DNA of 64,000 nt from Phytophthora colocasiae. Its lineage: Eukaryota > Oomycota > Peronosporomycetes > Peronosporales > Peronosporaceae. Where the stretch lies: contig JAGKQI010000009.1 in assembly GCA_018806915.1 (NCBI GenBank), positions 310,001-374,000 on the forward strand. Direction: 5' to 3'. Positions within the stretch are counted from its first letter, which is position 1. The number at the start of each line of letters is the position of its first letter. The notes under the pieces are model-generated. The model ran no database searches and had not been told where the DNA came from. It saw only the letters and a program-made list of their open reading frames with translations. Positions 33,280 to 45,500 of this stretch are shown here, in pieces. Both the position numbers and the translations under genes were made by a program.

Positions 33280-33755
33280 ACCGTCCCTCTCATCAAGAGC
33301 TCTCATTGAGAGATTTACTTTCGAGCTGATAGATCATGATGAGACGAAGCGCGAATCAGTCTCGCCAGAGGCCACATCACACCTGGCACCCGGAGTTCAG
33401 ATCTATACTCCCAGATTCCACTCGTGGTCACGACAACGGTTTCGGTTCCAGTCAATATCCAGATCAAGACTTCACTCATCCGCTCACGGATCGCAGCTGG
33501 TCCAACTATCCAAGAGACACGCATCTCAGGTCGGCCCGTCCACATCCAGGTATCACACATCCGTATTCACTATATCCAAGTTCCCGATTTCCAAATGACG
33601 CAGTCCCTGGGTGCGATTTCATCCATCGGTTGGCTGACGTGGCTTCTTTTCTGCGTCATGTCCCCGATCGCCCGTTCCCAGCATACGACAGAACCTCGAA
33701 GAACTTCGGCTTAATTCGCGGTCATTTCACCATTTCCCAGCTTCCGACCACTCTA

Positions 33756-36524
33756 ATGACGACGGCAAGCGGCACTACAGCGTCGCCAGACGCTTCTTCT
33801 GGACCCTCGGCGCCTCCCCCAGGCTACACCTCAGCAGAGGGCGACACTGGTGGTGATGGCAGCCCCAAGGAGGGTCCTTCATCTATTTTTGGAGCGACGT
33901 CGACGGCCGCAAGTAGTGTGACGACCCCAGAAGCTCCTGCAGACGTCAAGAATTCTGGAAATACGGCGAACGCCAGCTTCCTCTCGCCTTCAGACGCTGC
34001 TGCGCATGGAATCTCGACGACAGCAAGCGACCCGTCCGTTCCAAGCTATCTAGAAGCTCCTCCAGTTCACGATGGTGATAACAACATCCACCTGGTTGGG
34101 GTTCCAGCAACTCTTCGTCATCTGGAAAGTGGTGCCTTTACAAGAGACGGCTACGGTGGTCTGGAAGTCCTGATGTCGGTGGAAAGCCTGACGACGCGAG
34201 AGAAGGCAGCTTTGAATGACTGTGTCGGAGACCATGTGGATCTTCGCACTCGCATTTTGACGCCCCGTGTGGCTCCCCTGGAGAGCATGGATCTGGAGGG
34301 CCTTCTGGACAGCGTCCCAGTCCGTCGTGAAGTTGCAAGTCTCCTAACAGAATTTGGACACGAGCGACTCGCGGAACGAGTATTTGGAACGGTCTCGTCG
34401 CTTCGGAAGGTCATCCAGAGAGACATCCGAACGCAGGCGCTCCTACAGGCAGGTGACATGTCGCTTCAAGGTGTCGAACAAGTCCACGCGGAGTTCGCAC
34501 AGCTCAAGCGCGATTACCAGCTCGTGACCAGCCATTGGGATCAGCGACTGTTTCAAGCGGGTATCGAGAAGGAGGCGACGCTCCAGGATGCTCGTGATGA
34601 CATCCGTCATCTCATGGAGGAACACGATCGAGATAATCGAGGCCTCCGAAAGCAGGTGAAGAACCTTTCAGTGCAGTTGGAAGACGCGAGAATCCAGATT
34701 CGGCTGCTTGAAGAGCGGCTTCGAACGTCTGGATTCAGTCCCATCGACCTAATGAACTTCTTGGGAGGTGGTCAAGGTGGATCAGTGATTAACGCCCACT
34801 GGCAACGCCTTTTGGATCTTCTGGTTCACTTCAAGGATGGATCTGCTGTCGACCCTGCTTGGCGTACCATGATCACGGTCATCGCCGCAGATGATCCAGG
34901 TCTCGTGTCGACTCCTTTCGTCTCATTGAGTCGCCCTCGGGATCCGGATGGGGAGGAGTCCAAGCGGTCGGAGCCTCCTCGGCGTTTGGATCTCACTCGG
35001 ACGCATACGTCCACACCATCAAACACATCATCATCCAAGCGCAAGAGGTCGTCGGGGAGTCCGCCATCCAAGAAACACCATCGTGCTCCGGACACCATCC
35101 AGAGTCGTCCGTCGGACTGGATCAAGCACTCATCCCACGACTGTCGTACGGACAAGTATCCTTCTGTCCAAGCAAAGCAGCAAGCGTTGACGTCCCTGAC
35201 TGACTACCCGGTTACTTGGGACGACCTTCGTCTGGACCTCCAAGCACTCATGTTGTCTGGCGTCCAGTACCCGGACGCTCTCGAGTGGCTAAGTGACGAT
35301 CGGGAAGCTCACATCACCTTCCGGTTGAACGCACTGGTTGAGATGCTTGTCCGGATGATGTATTGGAATTCTCTGGATAACGTCCACTGGACCAAGTACG
35401 TCCCACGTCGATACTTCACGATGGCTGAAGGGGTTCTCGACGGCCTTCAAGACCGAGGGGTGGAACCTGAATACTGGGGTCCGCTTGTCGAAGGTCTAGA
35501 TGACGATCCAGATCCGAATGCCCTAGTGGTGGAAGCTGATGACGACGAGCAGGTGGACGAAGACTTTATTCCAGAGGCCGAGGGTGATGATGATCAAGCG
35601 TCGGAGTCTTCACGTCAACCAGATCCCGAAGACTTACCTCCAAAATCCAAGCGTCGGCGTACCAATCGTGACACCCTCAAGCCGACATCCCGGAAGTATC
35701 ATTCTGGTCAAGGATACACAACGAAGCTGGCCAAGAAAGCTTTCTCGGAGTTGACCCCAGAGGACCTACAGATTATCGAAACTCCCAAAGAAAACACCGG
35801 TTCCTGGATGCATTATGGCGTCCGGATGAAGAGAGGTGATACGACAGCGGCTTCTCCGGAGCAGACGTCCGGGTTTCCGGACTACACTCCCAATCGGTAC
35901 GATCTCGATCTCCTGAAAGAGCGTACCACATCCAAGGAACATGAACTCATCGCTCTTTTGGATTCGAAGCCTTGGGATAAGGTCTACGCCTTTCGGCCTC
36001 GAGAACTCTACTTCCATAAGCGCAAGGATCTCAGTGCGGACGCTCTCATTGCTTTGGACTCTTGGATCAGCTTTGTCGGCCGGCATACTCGCGCATTCTG
36101 GGAGAAGACTCATTGGCTGACTCTCGACACGTCGGATGGCGCATCTCCGAAGTTGGCCGCAATATATCGGGACCGGTCCAAGCGTCACACTTCTTTCCGG
36201 AAGAAAGCCCTTTCGTTACTTCGAAAGGTGACTCTCAAGCTCCCCGACACCATCTGGAACGAGCCCGGCATCTGGAAGTACCCTTCTAGAATCTGCCACT
36301 GGGTCTTGATGGACCCAAGCCACTGTAATCCGGAGACTTTGAAGCCATACACACTGTTGGAGCAACTTGTGATTCTGGACACTGCCGAACCTGCACGCAC
36401 ACAATGGAGTTCCTGTTCCACGGATGCTGAACGTATCGCGCATCTGCCGGAGGAAGTCCAGAAGTCGTTGATATCCGCGGACAAGCGCATCCTGATCCGA
36501 GACCTCTGGAAGTATGGACGCTAG
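33756..36524 (+). CDS. Element C opposite-strand ORF (antisense to gag-pol), intact
   Basis: 922 residues from MTTASGTTASPD, the start that aligns with the B copy. An in-frame open leader reaches back to 33336. No known family is recognised. Regions are: Ser/Thr/Ala/Pro-rich N-terminus (1-100); conserved globular block (about 105-260); strong coiled-coil pattern (about 265-326, HLMEEHDRDNRGLRKQVKN); Ser/Lys linker with SSSKRKRSS; a conserved block at about 485-580 (LRLDLQALML, MLVRMMYWNSL, YFTMAEGVL); an acidic tract (about 590-620); a basic nuclear-type motif PPKSKRRRTNRD (about 630); and a conserved C-terminal domain (about 665-920, FPDYTPNRYDLDLL, RELYFHKR, FWEKTHWLTL). Conservation with B across diverged copies implies past selection for the protein. 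A nuclear, possibly DNA-binding role is inference only. Confidence 0.88.
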   Translation: MTTASGTTASPDASSGPSAPPPGYTSAEGDTGGDGSPKEGPSSIFGATSTAASSVTTPEAPADVKNSGNTANASFLSPSDAAAHGISTTASDPSVPSYLEAPPVHDGDNNIHLVGVPATLRHLESGAFTRDGYGGLEVLMSVESLTTREKAALNDCVGDHVDLRTRILTPRVAPLESMDLEGLLDSVPVRREVASLLTEFGHERLAERVFGTVSSLRKVIQRDIRTQALLQAGDMSLQGVEQVHAEFAQLKRDYQLVTSHWDQRLFQAGIEKEATLQDARDDIRHLMEEHDRDNRGLRKQVKNLSVQLEDARIQIRLLEERLRTSGFSPIDLMNFLGGGQGGSVINAHWQRLLDLLVHFKDGSAVDPAWRTMITVIAADDPGLVSTPFVSLSRPRDPDGEESKRSEPPRRLDLTRTHTSTPSNTSSSKRKRSSGSPPSKKHHRAPDTIQSRPSDWIKHSSHDCRTDKYPSVQAKQQALTSLTDYPVTWDDLRLDLQALMLSGVQYPDALEWLSDDREAHITFRLNALVEMLVRMMYWNSLDNVHWTKYVPRRYFTMAEGVLDGLQDRGVEPEYWGPLVEGLDDDPDPNALVVEADDDEQVDEDFIPEAEGDDDQASESSRQPDPEDLPPKSKRRRTNRDTLKPTSRKYHSGQGYTTKLAKKAFSELTPEDLQIIETPKENTGSWMHYGVRMKRGDTTAASPEQTSGFPDYTPNRYDLDLLKERTTSKEHELIALLDSKPWDKVYAFRPRELYFHKRKDLSADALIALDSWISFVGRHTRAFWEKTHWLTLDTSDGASPKLAAIYRDRSKRHTSFRKKALSLLRKVTLKLPDTIWNEPGIWKYPSRICHWVLMDPSHCNPETLKPYTLLEQLVILDTAEPARTQWSSCSTDAERIAHLPEEVQKSLISADKRILIRDLWKYGR

Positions 36525-36797
36525 GAGATGTACACCGAATCGAGTGAAGTCCTTGCTCTGCATGATTCCATAGGTAGCGTATTCTCCATCACTTAACCAC
36601 TCGAAATACATCTCAGTTATCGTCGTCATCCAGAATACCTTCTGTTGTATAAGTCCACGTTTCGAAATCCTCATCACTTCCAAAATCCATAGCAATCCAA
36701 ACAATCAATAATCCAATCGTAATCAAAATAAAATTCAGTCGTAGTTGCAATCCAAAAGTTTCCATCATCTGGACGTCCAAAGTCGGCACCTGGGCGA
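36525..36797. other. Element C spacer between convergent ORFs
   Basis: AT-rich spacer where the opposite-strand ORF and pol converge. No gene is seen. Any terminators or polyadenylation sites for both transcripts should lie here or just beyond. Confidence 0.6.
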
Positions 36798-39700
36798 TTA
36801 AACTCGTGGATGGTCGTCCCCAGCTTGCATTGCCTGGAACCTTGCACGCGCCCGAGCTCCTTGGTTGAATTCATACAGTAGGGCACCGCAACTAAGTTGC
36901 GACACAGGTAACCATTCGGGTTCATCATATCCCTTCCACTTGACCAAGTATTCCCGATTGCGTTTGGACGTCCGAGTGCGTTTCGACCACCGGAGATCCA
37001 GAATCTTCTCAACTTCATACTCGTCGTTTCCGGCATCCGGAGTCCAACTGTCTTCTGGAAGCAGGGCGGCATCAAAATCATCGTTATCGTCGACGTCGAT
37101 CTCCACAATGGGGCGTTTCGGGAATAGGGCACGTGGCTTCAGGCGACTAATATGTACCCAAGGGTTGACATGGTACCCCGTGCCCTCGACTTTGAGTTTC
37201 GCCCGGAAGTCGTCGTGCACTTCGTCGATCCGGAAGGGGCCGTGCCACAGGTGGGCCAGCTTCCTGCTCAACCCAGTCTGGACTTTTGGAATGTACAGCC
37301 ATACGGAGTCACCCTCTGTGAATCCGGACTTCAGACGGTCAGAAAGCTCCCTCCACTTCTGCGTCTGGATTTCGGACCGATGTCGCTTGGCCTTCTTCTG
37401 GAGATCTTCTGCAAACGCCACTGCGTAACTGTAGTCCCGTTGCATCTTTCGTCGCCACTCGTAAGCTGACTTCTCTGGAACGCTTGCGGGTTTTGGACCC
37501 AGCATGGCCGAAATGGTATTCTGGGCATCCCAGCCGTGGACCAGGTAGAACGGGGTTTCTAGGCGTGTCGCGTCGAAAGATGTGTTCAGAGCGAACATGA
37601 GCCTCTCGACATGGTCGTCCCAGTCACTCTGGTCAGCTTCCATGATGTACGCCCGGATGCTCCGGACGACCGTCTGGACGGATCGCTCCTGCTGCCCGTT
37701 GGCTTGCGGACGGTACTTAAGTGTCGCCCTCTGGAGGCTCCCTAGTAGATTCCGGAAGCACTCGAAGACCGCGCTCATGAATCTGGGATCTTGATCGTGC
37801 CTGATCATAGAGCTTGATCCGAACCTCTGGAATACCACTTGTTCGTAGACTTCCGCGACTTCCTGAGCAGTTGTTGAACTCATCGGCTTGCACATGACGT
37901 ATCCAGAAAACATATCTTGAAAAAGAAGTAGGAAAGTGTTTCCGCGGCTGAATTTTGGAAGATGCGTCACAAAGTCCATCGATACCACTTCGAACGGGCA
38001 TGACGGCTCGATGTTTCCGGGTGACGGCCCAGGGTTAGGAGGTCGTCCCTTTCCGGAAGCACAATCCACGCATTCCTTGACGTGTCGTTCCACGTCAGCA
38101 TACATACCAGGCCAGTAGTATTCCGCGAGGAGTTTTTCATGCGTCCTCCGGATACCCTGATGGCCGCCTTGAAAATCTTCATGAGCATAATGCAGCATAT
38201 CGGAACGCAAGGATTCCGGAACGACCAGCCTGAGATCTCCCAGGAAATCCCGAGGGCGCTTCTGGGTGACAGTCGTCATCCGGAACAGAATGTCTCTGGA
38301 ATTCAGAGTGAACAGATCCGCTACTTTGGCAATTTTCCGGAGTCGTCTACGCGAGAACTTCTCGAAGTCACCTTTCAGGAATGCCTTGAGTTCCGACAGG
38401 TATTCATCAGCATCTTGATGTACCTTGATACGTCTCCACCTTTCAGCTTGAAGTTCGAGTGGTCCCATCGGAGGTAAGTCAGGGTTTCCGGATTCCGGAT
38501 GTCCCGCCTCGGTAATGACTGCCATAACTCGAGCGGCTTCAGGCAAGGGGGCAGATTCCGGACTAAGCATGGCCTGGTCATCCGGACCGTTGTCTCCCGG
38601 AGTCTGAATCCCCAGACAATCTTCATCCGGAATCCCAGACTTCATAAGCTTTTCAGGGATTTTGGACACCAGTTCTAGATGTCTCAAGTCACCTTCATCC
38701 GTGATAGCCCACGATTCGCCCAACGCAAGTGTCTTGGACGTCAAGTAGTCGGCGGCCTGATTATAGTCTCGCTTGAGATGCACAAACCTGATCTTCCGGA
38801 ATCCAGATTTCAGAACCTCGGCCTGCGCTAAGTGTTTCTGCAGGTGTGGCTGGTTACAGTTGATCAATCCTTGAACTTGCTGAATCACGATTCTGGAATC
38901 GCCGACAACCACTAGTTCCTCGATGTTTTTTCCGGATGCCATGGTCATCCCTTTCAAGAGGCCATGGTATTCCGCATCATTCACGGTGACGTCATCCAGA
39001 GTAAAGCCTCGGGCTTCCAGAATCTTCCACCCGGGTAGTTTCCAGAGTACGCAACCGCAGCTGCCTTTCCGGGTTGACGTCTTCGCAGCACCGTCGAAAC
39101 TCAAGACGACACCTTCATAGTCCGACTCGAGCATCTCGATGCTCATCACGGGGGGTTTCCGGATCCGTCCCTTCATCGGGATCAAGGATTCCGAAATCTT
39201 ATCCAGATGTTCTCTCGGAGTGATCCCAGCTCCCATAATAGCAGCCAGCCCATCTTCGTCCCTTTGGACCTTTCGGATGTCCAGATCCCAATGTGACAAT
39301 GTGAGTCCCCAGGGTACACACCTTCCGTCCGCAGACTTTGAATTGATGACCCACTTCAAGACAGAATATCGGGTATACACTATCAGCTGGGATTGCTCGA
39401 TCAGCGTCCGGAATACCTGAAGTACCCTCAAGATGGCAATAACTTCCTTTTCCGCGATATGGTACCGGATTTCGGACTCGTTCAGGACACGGCCAGTATA
39501 TCGAACCGGGTGTATGACTCCGTCGTATTCCTGACCCAGGACGGCACAAGCTGCCCATGCGTTCGCATGTGGGATGATAACGAAGGGTCGATTCCGGTCC
39601 GGATGCCGCAATAGAGGGGTCGAGACGATCTTGTGCTTCAGGATTCCAAAAGCTTCCTTCGCCTGGTCCAGATTCCTTCCTGCCCGAATTTGCTCGTCCG

Positions 39701-42441
39701 TAAGATCGTACAGCACCGCAGCGATGACTGGGAAGTCCTCAATGAACTTATGATAATAGTTCAGGCTTCCGAGAAAAGACTGTATCCCTTTCAGGGAATC
39801 CGGAAACGGGAGATCCAGAACTCCTTTCGCGATCTTCGGGGTTGCCCGGATTCCTTCTGCGCTAATCTCGTGGGACAGATATGGGATGCTCAGTTTTCCA
39901 AATTCGCTCTTCGGAAGACTTACTGAAATGTTCCAGTACCGAAGTCGAAATAACAGGGCATTCAGATCCTCACATAACTGGTCCCAAGTGGGTGCACCAT
40001 GAGCGATGTCATCAATGTACGAGCTACGACCCAGGACCGGACTCATCTGCGAAGGTGCTGGAATATTCCTCTGGAACACTGTCATAGTGTCGGAAAGAAT
40101 CGGGACCTGACTTCCGGAATCCGGATCTCCAGATTCCGTTAACTTCAAGAATTCCAAGACTTCTGGATCCACTTCAGCTTCTTCTTCCGGAGACAATCGT
40201 ACAAATCCCCACAAGCAGTTATTGATTACCGCTTGATAAACCAACGGTGCATTCTTCAATCCAAACGGCATCCGGATCCACTGAAAGTGTCCAAAAGGGC
40301 AAACAAAAGCTGATATCAATTTGGCGCGTTCAGACATCCGGATCGCCCAGAATCCACTTGCCATATCCAGACTCATGAACCACATTGCATGCTCGAAGCC
40401 AATCAAGAGGTCATCAATCAGAGGTAGCGGATAGTTGAATAACACAATAAAACCATTAACCACTCGGTAGTCGATACACATCCGGATGTCCACACCGTTC
40501 TTTTTCAGGACGATGACGATTGGAGAGGCCCATGGCGATTCCGAATGCTCAATCAATCCAGTTTCCAGAAGCTTTTTCAAAAGTTCATACATACACTTTG
40601 ACCGCCAAATGAGGTGCTATCGATCGTGGGCGTTGGGCGACAGGTTTAGCCATCCCGACATCCAGATCACAAATCACACCTCTCGCAGGGGCAGGTGCTG
40701 CATTACCGTCGCCCAGAAATATACTGCGATGGCGCTTCAGGATTCCGCGAAGTTTTTGCTCTTCTTCCGGAGAGGTCTTTCCAGACTCTCCGACGTCAGC
40801 CTTCCCAATGTCGCATTTTGGACTCAACTCATGTACTTCCGGAAGCATAACCAACTGATCCTTCAACTGAGACAGCATGTCACTTCCCTCGTGGACATAC
40901 ACGGCCGGCTCCAGATTCAACTCTTCCGCATTCAGGTGCATACATCGGACGAACTTCGTTTCCAGCTTCCGGATGGCCTTGTTCACCATATCCGCCTTAG
41001 ATGAGATTCCATGATGGATGCTTCCGGATCCCTCTTCTTTATCAGGCACTCCTTCCGGGTTCCAATTACTCGGTATTTCCTCAATCGAATCGAAAAATTC
41101 TTCGTCCTCCGAGTCATCTGGGGTCCGGATTTCCGGGTTCACTAGGGGTTCATCTCGACAGAGACTTTCTTCACCCGAATATTCTGGAGTCTTAGTCGCC
41201 TCCGGCAAGCCTTCCCCAACTTCCTCCAAAACTTCATGAATTGTCTGGAGCCCATTTGGATTCTTGACATCTGGACGTACGGCATCTGGATCCGAGACGG
41301 ATTCTTGATTCAAACGTGGCGGGTCTTGTAAACAAACCATTTGGACTCCAGAACCTCCTCGAGGTGGCCTTGTTATCAACTTCTTCGGCCATGGGTATTC
41401 CGGCTTCTGAACGCTTGGAGGTTGGGACGCCTGAATTGCTTGAAGGTATCTTCGTTGGCGAAGATGTTCCTGACGAGAGTTCGTGTTCTCGTAAATCAGG
41501 ACTTCCCATTCACGATACCTCCGGAGTCCAGGTCGCACAAATCTTCCAAAAGGATAGCATCCGAATTCCACAATCTGGGCGACGGGAGTGTTCGTGCCTA
41601 TCCAAACATCTTTTTCGGAAATGTTGACGACCTTCACCGCGACTGCCCAAGACTTCGCACCATATATTAGCTGGGTCACCCAGCGGTCACCTCGTCCAGC
41701 CCAGACTACTTCACGTTGCGGATTACTTTGGCCATAATTGATCCGGATGACCGCTTGTTCCCCTGGCCCCAAATAGAGGGTTTCCGGAGGCCGGACTTCC
41801 AGACGCAATCCTTTGCGTTGTTGATCGAAAGTTCTTCCTGAAAGCATGACGTTTTCTTCGTCCGGAAGTTGCACCAATCCTTCACGAATACACAGTCGTA
41901 CTCCAGCAGAGTACATGAAGTCCATTCCCAGCAACACGTCAACACCTTCTCCGATGTTAGCCACCCAGAGTTCCAGAACGTAAACTACATTCAGACCCAG
42001 GGTGACTTTAACTTCGGTTCGGGCAGCGATGTACGTCGGGACACCTCCTAGTCCAGATACCCGGAGCTGCTTCCGGAAGTCCAATTTGAGCTTGAGCCTA
42101 CGCGCAAGATCCAAACTCAGCATACTCACCGACGCTCCGGAATCCAAAAGGATATCTGTCCGAACATTATTCACTGCACCATGCACCATTGCAACCCGTT
42201 TAGACGTCTCCGATCGGTGTTCTTCCCACCATCCGTAACTCTCTCCAGGTTTCAGTCTGAATTCCACCGGGGTGTCGTCCAAGTTGTCTGGATTCCAATC
42301 ATCGTCCAGAACTCCAGAATCACTATCTGGAGAAAGTTCGCATCCGGAATCCGGAACCTGAGAGTCGTCATCTTGGGTTATAGTCATGCATTGATGGTTA
42401 ACTTGTTGTCTCTTCAACTCTGGACCAACGTACGCTAACAC
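36798..42441 (-). pseudogene. Element C Pol with tandem RNase H domains and chromodomain, one 4-bp frameshift
   Basis: Order on the minus strand is as follows. Protease LLDSGASVSML lies near 42144. RT has SPWASPIVIVLKKNG near 40520 and YIDD near 40010-40022. A first RNase H (about 39600-39340) has PHANAW and YTRY in place of the catalytic DAS and TDH. A second RNase H (about 39120-38740) keeps SFDGAAK, NDAEY, VVGDSR and NQAADYL. The integrase zinc motif (about 38190-38040), the DDE core (about 37980-37640) and chromodomain REYLVKWKGYDEPEWLP (about 36970-36915) follow. The only break is a tandem GTAT duplication near 40590, where KVYV-stop replaces KVYELLKK of the B copy. There is no ATG at the N-terminus, so Pol is probably made as a Gag fusion. 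The protease Asp-Ser-Gly codons themselves contain TCCGGA. Confidence 0.93.
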
Positions 42442-42500
42442 ACATAATTCTGGGGGTTTCTTGAGCCCGACGCGTTCCGGATCCCCATCCAGCGGGCTTC

Positions 42501-45500
42501 TTAGTTTAACTGCTGTTCCCCAGAATCTGTGTCAGGATCCAGAAGTTTCTTCCGGATGGCGGTTGGTACTTCCAAAGTTCCTTGTCGGATAAGGTTTTCC
42601 AGATCTTGGATTGCCTCATGTTTTCCACAGTTTCCCTCGTGGTACTTCCCACAGTAATCACACTGCCGCATCCGGCAGAATCGTACCGGATGACCCTTCC
42701 GATGACAGCGTTCACACTCGATGTCTGCCCAGCAGTCTTCCTTGACATGTCCAAAGTTTCTGCAGTTTTCACAGTACCGAGCGGAATAATTGGGATTCCG
42801 GAAACCTTGGCGTCTGGAATCCTGTTGCTCCGGATGTCTTCTGGAATCTGGACGATCCGTTGAAGATTGTGGCCTCCAGCCTCCTTCTTGAAGAATCTTG
42901 TAGACTGCTTCCGAAAGATTTTCCATGTTAGGGAATCTAAATTCCGGATCATCGGACCTGCCCGTCGAGGTTTCTGGAGCCATCTTTTCTTCTTCATCTT
43001 CAAACGTCACATGGCGGTCTTCTTCGTCCGAATCGTCTTCACTTTTGGCCAGATATGCTCGTCCCGGACGTTTCATCCGGAACTTGTCTCGAGGGACGTT
43101 GTCCGCTCTGAAATCCCGCTTCGGAGGAGGGGTGTCGTAGTCGTCTTCCAGAGTCAGATCTTCATGCTGCTTCAGGACGTACTCGACATCTTTCAAACTC
43201 CGAAGGAGTTGACCTTGAAGGGTCGTCCGGAGTCGGGAATCCGAAAGCTTCTTAGTGAATGCCTTCAGATGCTGCTCCCGGTACTTGGATGACCCGTCAA
43301 TCCGGATGCCAGCTCTATCCGCCACCTTGTTCAGACGGTAATAGAATTCCAAAGGTGTCTCAGACTTCTTCTGGAACATCGTGTAGTATCTCTCGGCATC
43401 TGTGGTCTTCGCCTTACAGTAGCGTTCCTTGAATGCCTTCAGAAAGTCCTTCCACTTCCTCCGGACTTTTGGACTCAGGTTTGCTCGCCAGTTCCGGACT
43501 GCCGGGGATAACTTCAGCTTCATCTCATAAATCTTCACATTATCCGCCCAGCCACCTTGCACCGACATGCTCTGGAATCTCTCCAGCCAACGCATCCGGG
43601 TGGCCAAAGGTGCCTTCTCATCGAAGTCTTCCAGAGTACTCGCATTTGAACATATATGTTGTTGTCCCGCCTGCCGTCTTAGTCGTCACTCCAGAGGCCT
43701 TGTCCTCAATGAAGCTACTGTCTGAGCTTCCAGAATCATCACTCGACCCACTTGAGTCGAAGCTTGAGTCAGATGAACTTGGATCGTCGGACAGTATTCG
43801 CTTTCGGGATGTCGCCTTCCGGATACGTTTGGACGATGAGCTTAGCCTCCTCGAGTCGGTTCTTCTGGACGCACTCTTTCTGGCAGCATCCTCCGACGAG
43901 CGCTTCCGAACATCTCGACCCCTGCTTTCAGATGCACTCTTCTTCCTTGTCGTCGATTCCTTCTTCACCACTAGAGTCTGAGGCGTTGATGTCTTGGACA
44001 CTTGTGCCCTAGGCGCTTTAGAATCAAGAGTGACGACTTGAAGAGCTGCTGCAAGCTGTGCAGGAAAGGCTTCGTCCGGGTTCCGAACAGCTGTTTTCTG
44101 GGAATCCAAATCAGATACGTTTGGGGATGGGCCACTGGATACTGGGTGCAAAGTTGCTGGATCAGATGATGAGTGACCTTGAGTTGCACTTGTCTCAGTC
44201 GGATGGGTGGCTGCTGATCGCAGGTCGCGTACCTGTGTAGCCAGGAACCGTTGGACAGCCTTCGCCGCCTCTCCTTCTCGCTTCCGCGCGGTCTCCAATG
44301 CTTGGAGCTGTCTTCGCAGCTCCAACACCTTCTCGTCTTCAGCGGGACGTGCCTTGGTACGTGCATCCCGAACACCTTCCGAGCGCCTCTTGTGTGGTGG
44401 TCGTCCCGATGTCCGGATGTCCAGATTCCGGACTTCGCCCAAGGCTTCCTGACCGCGAACAAGGTCTGAGTCCTGATTCAGTTCCTTCATCGGGAACATC
44501 GCTTGGAACTTGGAATCCAGAAGTCTTTCTAGCTTGGCATCCAGATTCCCTGACAACCTCTCCAAAGCAGAACCCTGCTGATCTTCCATCCTGGCCATGA
44601 CCTCTTGGAGTTGATACATGGTATTCAGGGCAACTTGCGTGGATCCTGAGCCAGCCGACTTAGACGATCGTTCCGAACGGGGCGGAGTTTCAGAGGTCCT
44701 TCGGCGGCGGCTTTCAGACTTTCGGACACTTCGTGATCCAGATTCCTCAGTTGGCAGGGACCGTCGATCCGCTTCGCGTCGTCTGGAAGACGACTTGCTA
44801 CGTCTCTTGTTGGATCCATCTCGCTTCTGCTCTCCCGAATCCGCGTCATCCTGAACACCAGGAGTGCGAGGTACTTGGTGGGTAACCTGGAACGTGATTC
44901 CAGATTCCGCAGTCGCTCCACTTCCAGATTCCCGGGCGGTCATTGCCATCGAGTTGAAACCTGAATGGGGCATGTGTGTCCTAGCACTCCGACCCATTCC
45001 AAATCCGGATGACTCCGAGGTACTTTCCCGAGATGTCCGGGTTCCGGAGGTGGCACTTGCCATCGACTCACTTGATCCTCCAGAAGTTCCAAACATGCTA
45101 GATGACTGAACTGAACTCCCGTGTTCCGGAATACTCCGGTGTGAAGACAAGTTGCTTCGGGACGACGTGAATTCCAGATCGGCTTCCAGATTCCGGATGA
45201 CAGTAGATGGCACTGATGGCATCGACGAAGGTGCTGGTGACGGAATCGACGACTGTGGCGGCCGAGGCATTACGCGTTGGAGGCGTTCCGCTTGGACATC
45301 CTGATGGACAGGATCCCTTGGACTTCTCAACTTCCGGAATCCGGATGTCACTAGGAGCCCAGTGAAATCACGTCCCAGTAGGGAAGCTTCGTAATCCGAA
45401 ATGAAAATGCTTCCACCTTGATAAGCGGCTTCTGGATGTACTTGATAGAGTCTTTCCCTTCCAAAGTCCGCAAGGGTCTGCGCATACTCCTGCATCCGGA

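Noticed and set aside
42867..43292. Plus-strand ORFs of 80-190 codons opposite gag and pol of B and C
   Set aside because: Except for the long opposite-strand ORF between pol and the 3' LTR, these overlap real coding frames, have no conserved counterpart between B and C, and read as shadows of biased codons.
43610..43645. Programmed ribosomal frameshift within element C gag
   Set aside because: No slippery heptamer or stem-loop was evident, and the element has another plain indel in pol. Mutation is the simpler reading, though other copies could change this.
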